Below, piece by piece: positions 9,111 to 17,836 of a DNA stretch of 64,000 bases. Numbering within the stretch: position 1 is the stretch's first letter; each line of letters opens with the position of its first letter. This stretch comes from Paenibacillus popilliae ATCC 14706. GTDB taxonomy: Bacteria; Bacillota; Bacilli; Paenibacillales; Paenibacillaceae. The DNA is taken from NCBI RefSeq assembly GCF_000315235.1, contig NZ_BALG01000186.1:20731-84730 (forward strand), given 5' to 3'. The notes beneath the pieces were generated by a model that was not told the DNA's origin, searched no databases, and worked only from the letters and a program-made list of their open reading frames with translations. Made by a program: the position numbers and the translations under genes.

Positions 9111-9284
9111 TGTACGATGGGGGAAAATCTTTTTTCAAAGTCGTCCCGCATGATTACGGAAGTATGGTAGTATTTATTGGAGAGAGAGCAATCTCTTTCC
9201 TTATTTAGCTTATGCGCGGGTATATCATATGACGCTGTACGATTCACAGGATGATCTATAAATCTAATATTATATCGTAAAAGG

Positions 9285-10418
9285 ATGTGTTGCCCGATTA
9301 AAGCCGTTGTCTATCGTCATGGTGAATTCAAGGTAATGGAAATTTCAGATTTGCATCCCAATCAAGATCAAATGGTAGTCGAACCATTGGCGGTTGGGAT
9401 ATGTGGAAGCGATCTTTCTGCTGTAGAACATACGGAGGATTTCCTGGATAGCGTACGCAAAGCTGGCAGTACCGGCCAAATATTCGATCCCGACAAGGAT
9501 CTGGTATTAGGGCATGAGTTTACAGCCAAGGTTGTGGAGGTGGGGGAGAATGTCACAGATTATGCACCTGGAGATCTCATCGTCGTACTGCCGTGGGTGA
9601 TTGGCGATAATGGAATTTTGTATACCGTCGGTTATTCCAATGACTACCCGGGGGGACTAGCAGAGCGAGTACTTGTCGGTAACGGAGGCCACTTCAAAAT
9701 CCCTGATGGAATAAATCCGTGCCATGCTGCGGTTACCGAGCCTCTTGCAGCCGGATACAACAGCGTGATTAGAGCCGACATCACGACACAGGGGGGAGCG
9801 CTTGTCACGGGTGCAGGTACGGTAGGCTTGGGAGCCGTAATTGCGCTGGCATCCCGGGGCATCTATCCCATCGTTGTGTCCGACCCATCGGCTAAACGAC
9901 GGGAAACCGCCGTTAAATATGGAGCTCACGTGGTTGTAAATCCCGTGGAAGAAAACCCAGTAGAAGTATATCAGCAGGTAGCATCTGATCAGCAACGAAT
10001 GTACGTGTTTGAGGCGTCTGGAGTCAAAAATCTGATTTACAACATGGTTGATTCCGTTCCGCATTACACCAAATTTCTGGTTGTAGGTGCGTCCATGGAG
10101 GACAATCTGATCAGACCTGCAGTTCTCATCAATAAAAATATAACGTTGGAGTTTATTACGGGCCCCGGTTATGGTGAAACATCCTATGTTGCTTTAAGCG
10201 AAACCTTCAATGATTTGAAGGAAGGCAAGTTTGACCCTGCTGAAATCATTACCGCCTACGCCGGATTTGGGGGTGTGGGGAAAGCATTCGCTGCACTGCG
10301 TCCGGGTAGTGACCAAAAAATCGAGCAAGTTAAAATTCTGATTTTGCCATTCTTGAATGGAGAAGGGCTTTATGCAGCGGAACAGGTCGATTTACCAAGA
10401 AATAATGAAGTATACTAA
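9285..10418 (+). CDS. Zinc-type medium-chain dehydrogenase/reductase
   Basis: The protein has about 377 residues and belongs to the MDR (alcohol/threonine dehydrogenase-like) superfamily. The catalytic zinc region reads GICGSD and later GHEFTAKVVEVG. The cofactor-binding Rossmann motif is GAGTVGLGAV. The four-cysteine structural zinc loop usual in alcohol dehydrogenases is absent: the corresponding stretch PWVIGDNGILYTVG has no cysteines. The ATG at 9285 has AAAAGG directly abutting it, so the true start could be slightly downstream. It lies between the amidotransferase-like pair and the MFS gene and is probably co-expressed. The substrate is unknown; oxidation or reduction of a metallophore moiety is only a hypothesis. 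Confidence 0.8.
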   Translation: MCCPIKAVVYRHGEFKVMEISDLHPNQDQMVVEPLAVGICGSDLSAVEHTEDFLDSVRKAGSTGQIFDPDKDLVLGHEFTAKVVEVGENVTDYAPGDLIVVLPWVIGDNGILYTVGYSNDYPGGLAERVLVGNGGHFKIPDGINPCHAAVTEPLAAGYNSVIRADITTQGGALVTGAGTVGLGAVIALASRGIYPIVVSDPSAKRRETAVKYGAHVVVNPVEENPVEVYQQVASDQQRMYVFEASGVKNLIYNMVDSVPHYTKFLVVGASMEDNLIRPAVLINKNITLEFITGPGYGETSYVALSETFNDLKEGKFDPAEIITAYAGFGGVGKAFAALRPGSDQKIEQVKILILPFLNGEGLYAAEQVDLPRNNEVY

Positions 10419-10440
10419 TTTTATGTTAAAGAGGTGAACA

Positions 10441-11682
10441 ATGCTGTTCTGCTCTATTAACTATTCAACATACCGCTGGGTGATGCTGATTCTATCGGCT
10501 TTAACCGCCCTTGTTCCAACCATTGTTTTTGTAGGTCCCACTGTATTTATTCCAATGATGATGACTGATTTGAATATTACGACAGCTGAAGCGGGAGTCA
10601 TGGTTACGATTGTTCTGCTTGGAGCTGGTTTGACCGGATCTATAGGAGGTCCTCTCATGGGTAGAATCGGCATCAAGCACACTCGCACGGTTGCCATGCT
10701 CTTTTATACCTTAGGTGGTCTGGTGCCCCTGTTTACGTCAAGCTATATTGTATTATTAATGAGTCGCATTTTAATCGGGATTGGAATGGGAATTGCGGCG
10801 GGAACATCGGTCGCGGTTACCATGGATTGGTATCCGCCTAAGGAGCGGCCTCTAATCAATTCCTTGAACTCCGTCCTCTCACTTGCAGGAGCGTTCATAG
10901 CCCTGGCAGTAGCTATTCCAATTTACAATCTGGTCGGGCAAAATTGGAAGCTCACGCTCGAATGGTTTGGAGTGGCCATGCTGATTACCACGGTTCTCTG
11001 GATATTATTTGCAAGGAACAACGTAAAAGCGAGAATGGACATGGCGCCAAGAGGTCAAGAGAAACGATCATATCAAACAGAAAGCTTGCTGAAATCGGTA
11101 ATAAAGAGAAAAGAAGTTATTTTGCTGGTCATTGCTTATTTATCCTTTATGTTGTCTACCCAGAGTTTGCAGACTTTTTTGCCTACCTACTTCCAGACGG
11201 ATCTGGGAATGAGCGCTGCCAAATCGGGAACAATCACAAGTCTGATCTCACTGGCCTCGGTTGTTGCCGGTCTGATCGTCGGGATCTTGATGGCTGCACT
11301 GGGAAGACGGAAAATATTTATGTGGCCGCTGCTGACTTTGCTTCTGGTTGGATGCATAGGCTCGGTTACTTTATCCGATGGAATGATGTTGTATGTTTCC
11401 GTAATCCTCATCGGACTTGCTTTAGATGGCTGGTTGCCAGCCATGTTTACGAGTCTCATGGAACTGGGCGGAATGACTCCAGAGCGCGCGGGTGCAGCGC
11501 AAGGGCTTATCCTGAGCGTGGGCATGTTCGGGGGAGCCGTCTCGACGCTTGTCATCGGTTGGCTGGCAGCGTACATCGGACTTCGAGACGCCCTGTTATA
11601 CTTCAGCTTTTTGACCGTATTTGCGATTATCTCTACCGCGGTGCTTCCGGAAACCGGTCCTAAAGGGAGAAATAAACGATAA
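10441..11682 (+). CDS. MFS transporter
   Basis: The product is a 413-residue major facilitator superfamily protein with about 12 hydrophobic segments. The inter-helix 2-3 loop motif appears as GGPLMGRIGIKHTRTVAM. The start at 10441 follows AAAGAGGTG at good distance. It closes the putative Fur-regulated operon. In the cnt (staphylopine) locus an MFS exporter, CntE, occupies a comparable position, so export of a metallophore is a reasonable but unproven idea. The overall cyanate/NarK-like appearance does not reveal the substrate. Confidence 0.85.
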   Translation: MLFCSINYSTYRWVMLILSALTALVPTIVFVGPTVFIPMMMTDLNITTAEAGVMVTIVLLGAGLTGSIGGPLMGRIGIKHTRTVAMLFYTLGGLVPLFTSSYIVLLMSRILIGIGMGIAAGTSVAVTMDWYPPKERPLINSLNSVLSLAGAFIALAVAIPIYNLVGQNWKLTLEWFGVAMLITTVLWILFARNNVKARMDMAPRGQEKRSYQTESLLKSVIKRKEVILLVIAYLSFMLSTQSLQTFLPTYFQTDLGMSAAKSGTITSLISLASVVAGLIVGILMAALGRRKIFMWPLLTLLLVGCIGSVTLSDGMMLYVSVILIGLALDGWLPAMFTSLMELGGMTPERAGAAQGLILSVGMFGGAVSTLVIGWLAAYIGLRDALLYFSFLTVFAIISTAVLPETGPKGRNKR

Positions 11683-12334
11683 ACTAACTCCATTTTTGAA
11701 AATGAAAAAAACGAGTATCGAAGAGAGCACATTATTGATTAGAAGTTTCTTGTCCGTATACCCGTTTCTTACGAGGAGCGGGTCATCAATATGGTGGATA
11801 GAAGCACTACAATTAGTGCGAATTGTAAGCGTAGCTTCTCGTGAGATTCGAACGAGCGATAATACATTTTGGATAACAGATAGAGAAGGAAATGAAATAA
11901 AAGGTTTATTTGGATGCAATATTTAAACCGAAAAGGTATGCAGGCAATACAATTGCCAACCACTTGTTAGGACTCATGAATGAATACTTGAAACAAGTTG
12001 ATAATCAGATGGAGGAGAAGCAGGGAGATCTACGAGAATTAAGAAAGCGTATTGAAGAGAATGATATGGAAGCGTTTATAACCATTGTAAAGCTACTACT
12101 TGATGAACGATTGGATGAAACGATTCCGCTATATTTTAAAATGAGTGGTTTTACGTTATCGGAAGAGCAGAAAGTGTGTCGGACACCTGATCTGAGTTGT
12201 GGTTATGATCAACGAAGAGTACGAAATGCGATAATTAGCGTTTGCATAGCTCATCTGCTGCGTGGATGGCGTAGACGAACAAGGCTGTCGAGAACGTCTC
12301 GCCAGCCTTAGCTTCCCGGACGGGAAAATCCTAT
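11683..12334 (+). other. Intergenic stretch with a weak hypothetical ORF
   Basis: No recognisable gene is present. The best open frame runs from a TTG at 11910 to 12311. Its first ~90 residues look protein-like (NHLLGLMNEYLKQ, then an acidic/basic helical stretch and IVKLLLDERLDETIPLYF), but the tail after about residue 92 turns arginine-rich and unlikely. A second open frame, 11702-11926, overlaps it in another phase. These may be remnants of one decayed gene. An inverted repeat (GGCTG...CAGCC) near 12283-12308 could act as a terminator between the converging units. Confidence 0.3.
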
Positions 12335-12649
12335 TTATGACACCAGCTTTAATCCCATAACGCCAACAATAATCAGGGCCAAGCTGACAAGACGGGCCGC
12401 GCTTGTGGACTCTTCGAAAAAGATCATATTCATCAACACGGCACCTGCTGTTCCGATGCCAATCCATACTGCATAAGCGATACTCAATTGCAAGTAGCCG
12501 AATGCCTGATACAACAGAGCGAAGGAGAGCGCAAACCCGCCCACAAATAATGCGCCATTGCGGATATTCTTTTTCTGGCTAAACAGCTTTAATCCCACAA
12601 CGCCAGTGATTTCACTTATCGAAGCTAAAATAACAAATAACCACCCCAT
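12335..12649 (-). CDS. SMR family efflux subunit
   Basis: The product is a 104-residue small multidrug resistance protein with four membrane helices. It keeps the family's membrane glutamate in helix 1 (LASISEITGVVGLK) and the AYAVWIGIGTAG motif in helix 3. ATG 12649 follows AAAGGAG and shares one base with the stop of the partner gene upstream. Paired SMR genes normally form a heterodimeric proton-driven exporter of cationic drugs (compare YkkCD, YvdRS and EbrAB in Bacillus). Order and regulator type here best resemble yvdT-yvdS-yvdR, but I cannot settle orthology by eye. Confidence 0.88.
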   Translation of the reverse strand: MGWLFVILASISEITGVVGLKLFSQKKNIRNGALFVGGFALSFALLYQAFGYLQLSIAYAVWIGIGTAGAVLMNMIFFEESTSAARLVSLALIIVGVMGLKLVS

Positions 12650-12987
12650 TATTGAAGACTCCTTTCTTCCCCTTTATTATCAGCCAGCTTCAAACCAACC
12701 ACTCCGGCGACAAGCATTCCAATGAAGAGCAATTTTAACCCGCTTAACTCTCCATTAAAAAAGAAGTAATCCATCAATACGGTTCCAATTGAACCTACTC
12801 CGGCAAAGACGGCATAGACGGTTCCGGTAGGCAGCCCCTCACAGGCTTTGGACAGACAATAAAAATCAACGATAATGACACCTACGAGCAGTATCCAAGA
12901 CCATAGTGAATCTGCCGTTCTAAATCCAAAAACCCAGACCATCTCTAATAAACACGTGGCAACCACATACATCCAATATTTGTTCAT
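12649..12987 (-). CDS. SMR family efflux subunit, partner
   Basis: The product is a 112-residue SMR protein with four helices, the conserved glutamate in LLEMVWVFGFR and the helix-3 motif VYAVFAGVGSIGT. An upstream ATG at 13002 is in frame, but ATG 12987 has GGAGGTG six bases before it and is preferred. It would pair with the 104-residue SMR protein downstream. A 17-bp palindrome recognised again upstream of the TetR gene lies immediately before it, so the pair is probably repressed by that TetR protein. Confidence 0.88.
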   Translation of the reverse strand: MNKYWMYVVATCLLEMVWVFGFRTADSLWSWILLVGVIIVDFYCLSKACEGLPTGTVYAVFAGVGSIGTVLMDYFFFNGELSGLKLLFIGMLVAGVVGLKLADNKGEERSLQ

Positions 12988-13003
12988 CTTATCCACCTCC
13001 ATA

Positions 13004-13020
13004 TGAATGACATTCAGTCA
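13004..13020. promoter_or_regulatory. Probable TetR operator upstream of the SMR pair
   Basis: The imperfect palindrome TGAATGACATTCAGTCA lies 17 bases before the preferred start of the first SMR gene. The same 17-mer with one change occurs at 13637-13653 before the TetR gene. Repetition at both promoters of a regulator/efflux locus is strong circumstantial evidence for an autoregulated operator. Confidence 0.7.
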
Positions 13021-13044
13021 TTATTGTAGAAAAGAAGACATCCT

Positions 13045-13614
13045 TTACGGGCGCAAAGCATGCTCTAACAATGTCAGTAATTCAGCTCTTTGATTGGTTT
13101 CATTTTGTGAATCATACGCATCATATAAAAAGACTTGCTCCGCGGCAGATTCAATCAGCCCAAGCACTAATTTGGCTGTGCGAGCCGGATCCAGGTTTTC
13201 ACGAACGAGGCGGCGCTTTTTGTTCGTGTCGAACAGAGAAGCTACCAAGTCGTAAAGCGGAGTATATATTTTTTCCCATTCACTCATATGCTCTGTTGTG
13301 GAAAGGCCTGCATAGACAAGAACGGAAACGTCACGAAATTCACCCGTTACCTGAAAGATAGCATCCACCAATTGACTTAGTTGTTCTGTTAACGGATCTT
13401 CCAATGAAACCGTGGCTTCAATTTTCTTCATAAATTGTAAAACAATTTGCTCCGCAATGACAGGCATTACCGATAATTTAGAGGGGAAATACAAATAAAA
13501 CGTTCCCTGAGCAATCTCGGCCTTTTGGACAATGTCTGATATTTTGGCTTTTTCAATCCCTTTCTCTTTAAAAACTTCGATGGACGCATGAACGATCTTT
13601 TCTCTTTTGTCCAT
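13045..13614 (-). CDS. TetR-family transcriptional repressor
   Basis: The product is a ~189-residue TetR/AcrR-type regulator. The N-terminal HTH spans the first ~50 residues (IVHASIEVFKEKG, ISDIVQKAEIAQGTFYLYF). The frame opens further upstream to 13650, but ATG 13614 follows GGGAGGT and fits the family's usual N-terminus. The extra upstream codons would overlap the operator. It sits just upstream of the SMR pair in the same orientation and is their likely drug-responsive repressor. Confidence 0.9.
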   Translation of the reverse strand: MDKREKIVHASIEVFKEKGIEKAKISDIVQKAEIAQGTFYLYFPSKLSVMPVIAEQIVLQFMKKIEATVSLEDPLTEQLSQLVDAIFQVTGEFRDVSVLVYAGLSTTEHMSEWEKIYTPLYDLVASLFDTNKKRRLVRENLDPARTAKLVLGLIESAAEQVFLYDAYDSQNETNQRAELLTLLEHALRP

Positions 13615-13636
13615 ATAAAGTACCTCCCGCTCAAAA

Positions 13637-13653
13637 TGACTGAACGTCATTCA
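13637..13653. promoter_or_regulatory. Probable TetR operator upstream of the TetR gene
   Basis: This is the reverse complement of the operator at 13004-13020 with a single substitution (TGAATGACGTTCAGTCA on the minus strand), about 22 bases upstream of the TetR start. Its position suggests autorepression. Confidence 0.7.
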
Positions 13654-13677
13654 TTATAATAGGAAAATTTATAGCAG

Positions 13678-14874
13678 TCAATCATCTGCGGACATTGAGG
13701 ATCCCGTCGTCATGTCCATATTCTTATAAAGCACACTCCTTACATTGGTTATTTTCCAGGGGGAATGTAAAGAATCCCGCGTACATTCAAATTGAAAAGC
13801 CGTACTCTTTTCGGGTTGATTTTTTCGCCGCCATGATACGGTTTGAGTCACTTCTGCCGTCAGGCTCTGGACAATGTCCTGTTCGGTACTTCGCGTGCTA
13901 TAATTCCGTTTGTTTTTGTTCGTTAGACGAAAAGTTGTTCCCCTTTCCAGCTCTTTCAAAAAGGAGTTTACAGCTTCAGGATTTAGCCCAATCGAGACGC
14001 TTCTCAAGAGATCATCATCCCGAACGGACAAAGCTCCAATGAAAATTTCCGAAAGCATGGCGGGAGACGCCAAATTGAAAAAGGTCTCACGTTGTCCAGA
14101 GGCCGTATAAACCATCAGCTGGTGAAATATATCCGGATTGGCGGAGCGGTGTGTGCTGCTGTCCAGGAAATGAACGCAAAAGTGACCTGAAAATCCATTA
14201 CCTGGGATACCATCTCCTCCATGCGGCATACCGTTCATAGAAGCTGCAAATTTATGTTTATCCGTAACGACTAAAATCGCTTTACGTTTCCAGCTCCATT
14301 GGTTATTATAAATTTGCTTCATTATCTTGGTGTCGGCTTGTGTCAGCGGCTGCACGTCGGCATGTTTGCTTCCCGCTCGCCGTTGGACGCGAAACGAAAG
14401 CCCTTTTTCCAAATCGATAATGGAAAATGTGCTCTTTCGCGGGAGCAATTGCTTCGCTTCACTCCAAGGGATACGTATTCCATAGTGGCGTTCCTTTAGG
14501 TCTGCACAATATTTTTGCAATTGTGTCGATGCTTTGGGAGACAGGACAAGCCGTTTTAGCTCCGTTTCGCTCCAGAAGACCCCAAGCTTCTCCATGCGGA
14601 AGGTTCTCACCTGAGCGTTCCGTGAGATCAGCAAATAAATATCAGTAAGCGCAGCCGGGTATGAAGCTTCTTCCTCCTTGCTTGCTTGCAAGAGTTGAAC
14701 AGCATCCTTCGGATTCAGAACGATCTTCTGTTCGAACGTGGCAGAAGGAGTGGCTCGTACACGAATGACAACGGTGGATTGCGGCGTACGCGCAGCATAT
14801 ACGACTGTATTGTGAACGGGAAGGAAAGAAATGATCAGCAACAATAAGATAATGCGAGTCATTAATGGATTCAT
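13678..14874 (-). CDS. Secreted protein of unknown function with a conserved GHFCVHFL motif
   Basis: A 398-residue protein with a classical N-terminal signal (hydrophobic residues ~5-25, AYA-type cleavage near VVYAARTP). The central region around residues 215-250 contains MPHGGDGIPGNGF, GHFCVHFL and a THRS...HQLMVYTA run. This His/Cys-rich block recurs, as far as I recall, in secreted Bacillales proteins that also carry peptidoglycan-binding domains, but its activity is not known to me. The C-terminal third is an ordinary alpha/beta region without a recognisable domain. It appears monocistronic, reading toward the TetR promoter. Function is not assigned. Confidence 0.75.
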   Translation of the reverse strand: MNPLMTRIILLLLIISFLPVHNTVVYAARTPQSTVVIRVRATPSATFEQKIVLNPKDAVQLLQASKEEEASYPAALTDIYLLISRNAQVRTFRMEKLGVFWSETELKRLVLSPKASTQLQKYCADLKERHYGIRIPWSEAKQLLPRKSTFSIIDLEKGLSFRVQRRAGSKHADVQPLTQADTKIMKQIYNNQWSWKRKAILVVTDKHKFAASMNGMPHGGDGIPGNGFSGHFCVHFLDSSTHRSANPDIFHQLMVYTASGQRETFFNLASPAMLSEIFIGALSVRDDDLLRSVSIGLNPEAVNSFLKELERGTTFRLTNKNKRNYSTRSTEQDIVQSLTAEVTQTVSWRRKNQPEKSTAFQFECTRDSLHSPWKITNVRSVLYKNMDMTTGSSMSADD

Positions 14875-15162
14875 GGTCTGCCCTCCATGTCAATTACGTC
14901 TACCCAATCAATCCTAATGGATAGTGTTGTCATTTTATTTCAAATTATGTACCTTACAGCCGGCATGGCACAGCGAGTCGATGAAATATAATTAATCTGA
15001 TTAAATATGAACGGGTATAAGGCGGTCTGTTGGCGATAAAGAATATCGCGCATGATTTCAAAAAAATTGAATACCAATCATGGTCGTTGTTGTGGTACGA
15101 TAGATATGTTTTTTGTCACAGGCCGACACATTTCATTGTTGCCGGTAGAGGACAAAATGGGC

Positions 15163-15247
15163 TTGCCATTTTTCTTAAAATTGGTTATTATTCAATAACG
15201 GACTATATATAGTATGGCGAAATAAATACATACACTAGATATTGTAA
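15163..15247 (+). promoter_or_regulatory. nrd promoter with two NrdR boxes
   Basis: A promoter has -35 TTGCCA at 15163-15168, a 17-bp spacer and -10 TATTAT at 15186-15191. Two NrdR-box-like 16-mers follow. The one centred at 15207/15208 contains the perfect palindrome ACTATATATAGT, and the one centred at 15239/15240 reads ACACTAGATATTGTAA. The centres are exactly 32 bp apart, the spacing known for cooperative NrdR binding. The rest of the 14875-15356 gap shows no gene. Confidence 0.8.
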
Positions 15248-15356
15248 TGGGGTTGGTTCATGGCACCAGTCGGTACTGTCCCTTTTCTTTGAGATGTGTT
15301 CATTGGTGACTCCAGACGACTCTAATTTGAAGATTTCATTGTGACGGAGGGATCGC

Positions 15357-15728
15357 GTGCTTATTGCTTACGACTCGAAGACTGGCAACGTGAAGCGTTT
15401 TGTCGAGAAGCTGGATATGAAATGTGTTCGCATATCGGCAGAAACGAAGCTGACTGAACCCTTTATTTTGATCACGTATACGACAGGGTTTGGACAAGTG
15501 CCTCAATCTACGATGCAATTCCTCAAGGAGCATGGCTGCTTGCTGCAAGGCGTCGCTTCCAGCGGCAACATGAACTGGGGTGTCCGATACGGACTGGCGG
15601 CCGATCATATTTCTCGATTATTTTCCGTGCCCGTGCTGATGAAGTTCGAGCTCAGTGGCACGAAGAAGGAAGTAGAACAATTTACGCGGGAGGTCCATTG
15701 CTTTGATACCAAAATGGATACAGCTTAA
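15357..15728 (+). CDS. nrdI: NrdI flavodoxin-like activator of class Ib ribonucleotide reductase
   Basis: The product is a 123-residue NrdI. It begins LIAYDSKTGNVKRF (FMN phosphate-binding region) and has the ITYTTGFGQVPQST and SSGNMNWG segments conserved in the family. The reduced flavin supplies an oxidant for assembling the Mn2-tyrosyl radical cofactor of NrdF. The start is GTG with GGAGGG upstream. It overlaps nrdE by 26 bases. The operon is predicted to be NrdR-controlled from the promoter at 15163. Confidence 0.95.
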   Translation: MLIAYDSKTGNVKRFVEKLDMKCVRISAETKLTEPFILITYTTGFGQVPQSTMQFLKEHGCLLQGVASSGNMNWGVRYGLAADHISRLFSVPVLMKFELSGTKKEVEQFTREVHCFDTKMDTA

Positions 15729-17793
15729 TAACGAAATTATGGTCCAGAAGGACGGCAAATTTCAGTTTGACAAAGATCGCGAAGCGGCGAAAAGCTATTT
15801 CATCGACTATGTCAACCAGAATACCGTATTCTTCCATAATCTCGAGGAAAAGATTCATTATCTGACAGAGAACGACTACTATGAAAAAGAACTGTTCGAT
15901 AAATATGAGTTCAAGGATGTCAAGCGGCTCTACGAATATTTGTATGCGAAGAAGTTCCGCTTCCCGTCGTTCATGAGCGCGTTCAAGTTCTATAACAATT
16001 ATGCCATGAAGACCAATGACGATACGAAGTTCCTGGAACGTTACGAAGATCGGCTTGCCGTCTTCTCCCTGTTCCTGGCGAGCGGGGATATCGACAAGGC
16101 GTTCGAGTATGCCGAATTGTTGATTTCCCAAGAGTATCAGCCGGCAACGCCGACTTTCCTGAATGCCGGGAAGAAGCGGAGAGGGGAGCTTGTCAGCTGC
16201 TTCCTGCTCGAAGTGGACGATTCGATGAACTCGATCGGATTCTCGATCAATTCGGCGCTGCAGCTGAGCAAGATCGGCGGCGGCGTCAGCCTGAATCTGA
16301 GCAAAATCCGCGGCGCCGGCGAGCAGATCAAAGGGCTGGACGGCAAAGCAAGCGGCGTTCTGCCGGTCATGAAGCTGTTCGAGGATGCGTTCTCCTACGC
16401 GAACCAATTGGGGCAGCGCGATGGCAGCGGCGTCGTGTACTTGAATGTATTCCATTCCGACATTCATGAATTTCTCGATACGAAGAAGATCAACAGCGAC
16501 GAGAAAATCCGGATGAAGACATTGTCGCTTGGCGTGGTCGCGCCGAATAAATTTTTCGAGCTGGTGGAGCAGGACAAGGATATGTACTTGTTCTACCCGT
16601 ATACCGTTTACAAGGAGTACGGCAAGCATCTGGACGACATGGACATCAGCGAGATGTACGACGAGCTTGTCGACAATCCGAATGTCCGGAAGAAGAAGAT
16701 TGTCGCGCGCGACCTGATTTTGAAGATTGCACAGATTCAGATGGAATCGGGCTACCCTTATATCATGTTCGTCGACAATACGAACGAATACCACGCGCTC
16801 AAGCAGATCGGACGTGTCAAGTTCTCGAACCTGTGCAGCGAGATTGCTCAGCTTAGCGAAGTGTCCACGATTAACGACTACGGCATAGAGGACGAGATTC
16901 GTCGCGATATTTCCTGCAACCTCGGGTCGTTGAATATTGTGAATGTGATGAAAAACAAGCGGATGCGCGACACGGTTCACCGCGCGATGGATGCATTGAC
17001 CGAAGTGAGCGACCGCAGCAATATCAGCACTGTGCCTTCGGTGGCCAAGGCGAACCGCGAGCTCCACTCCGTCGGCTTGGGTGCGATGAACCTGCACGGC
17101 TTTTTGGCGAAGAACAAGGTTGCCTATGAATCGAAGGAGGCGAGAGACTTCGTTCGCACGTTCTTCATGATGTTGAATTTCTATTCCCTGGAGCGTTCCG
17201 TGCTGATCGCGCAGGAGCGCGGCGTGACGTTCAAAGATTTCGATCAGAGCGAATACGCCAGCGGCGTGTACTTCGACCGTTACCTGAATACGGACTATCA
17301 TCCACAGACGGAGCAAGTGAAGCAGCTATTCGAGGGACACATGATTCCGACCCTCGAAGATTGGGTACGCTTGAAGGAGCAGGTGATGAAGCATGGCTTG
17401 TACCATGCGTACCGTCTGGCGATTGCGCCTACCGGTTCGATTTCATACCTGCAGTCCTCGACGGCGTCCATCGCCCCGATTACGCAGCGCATCGAAGAGC
17501 GCGAATACGGCGATTCGAAGACGATCTATCCGATGCCGTACATTAGCGATGAGAACTACTTCTATTACAAAGAAGCTTACGATATGGATATGTTCAAACT
17601 AATCGACCTGGTTGCCGATGTGCAGGTCCACGTGGACCAAGCCATTTCGACCGTCTTGTTCGTGAAGGATGATCTTACGACCCGCGATCTGGCGAAGTAC
17701 TATATCTATGCACAGAAGAAGGGACTTAAGACGCTCTACTATACCCGGACGAAAAAGAAAACGATCGACGAGTGCGTGAGCTGCGTCGTATAA
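15703..17793 (+). CDS. nrdE: Class Ib ribonucleoside-diphosphate reductase alpha subunit
   Basis: The product is a 696-residue catalytic subunit converting NDPs to dNDPs. Visible signatures are the KWIQLNNEIM start typical of Bacillus NrdE, QPATPTFLNAG, the LVSCFLLEV active-site cysteine, SNLCSEI, the NLGSLN loop, PTGSIS, and the C-terminal redox pair CVSCVV. The start is TTG at 15703 with GGGAGGT eight bases before it, inside the end of nrdI, so translation is coupled. It lacks the N-terminal ATP-cone of class Ia enzymes, as expected for class Ib. Confidence 0.96.
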   Translation: MIPKWIQLNNEIMVQKDGKFQFDKDREAAKSYFIDYVNQNTVFFHNLEEKIHYLTENDYYEKELFDKYEFKDVKRLYEYLYAKKFRFPSFMSAFKFYNNYAMKTNDDTKFLERYEDRLAVFSLFLASGDIDKAFEYAELLISQEYQPATPTFLNAGKKRRGELVSCFLLEVDDSMNSIGFSINSALQLSKIGGGVSLNLSKIRGAGEQIKGLDGKASGVLPVMKLFEDAFSYANQLGQRDGSGVVYLNVFHSDIHEFLDTKKINSDEKIRMKTLSLGVVAPNKFFELVEQDKDMYLFYPYTVYKEYGKHLDDMDISEMYDELVDNPNVRKKKIVARDLILKIAQIQMESGYPYIMFVDNTNEYHALKQIGRVKFSNLCSEIAQLSEVSTINDYGIEDEIRRDISCNLGSLNIVNVMKNKRMRDTVHRAMDALTEVSDRSNISTVPSVAKANRELHSVGLGAMNLHGFLAKNKVAYESKEARDFVRTFFMMLNFYSLERSVLIAQERGVTFKDFDQSEYASGVYFDRYLNTDYHPQTEQVKQLFEGHMIPTLEDWVRLKEQVMKHGLYHAYRLAIAPTGSISYLQSSTASIAPITQRIEEREYGDSKTIYPMPYISDENYFYYKEAYDMDMFKLIDLVADVQVHVDQAISTVLFVKDDLTTRDLAKYYIYAQKKGLKTLYYTRTKKKTIDECVSCVV

Positions 17794-17836
17794 GTCGAAG
17801 CCGTATTCGTTGCAGATGTAGAAGGAGAAATCGTCA

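Noticed and set aside
15682..17316. 544-codon minus-strand open frame
   Set aside because: It is a shadow of nrdE caused by GC-biased codon positions; the composition (Val/Leu/His/Gln runs) is non-biological and nrdE is unmistakable.
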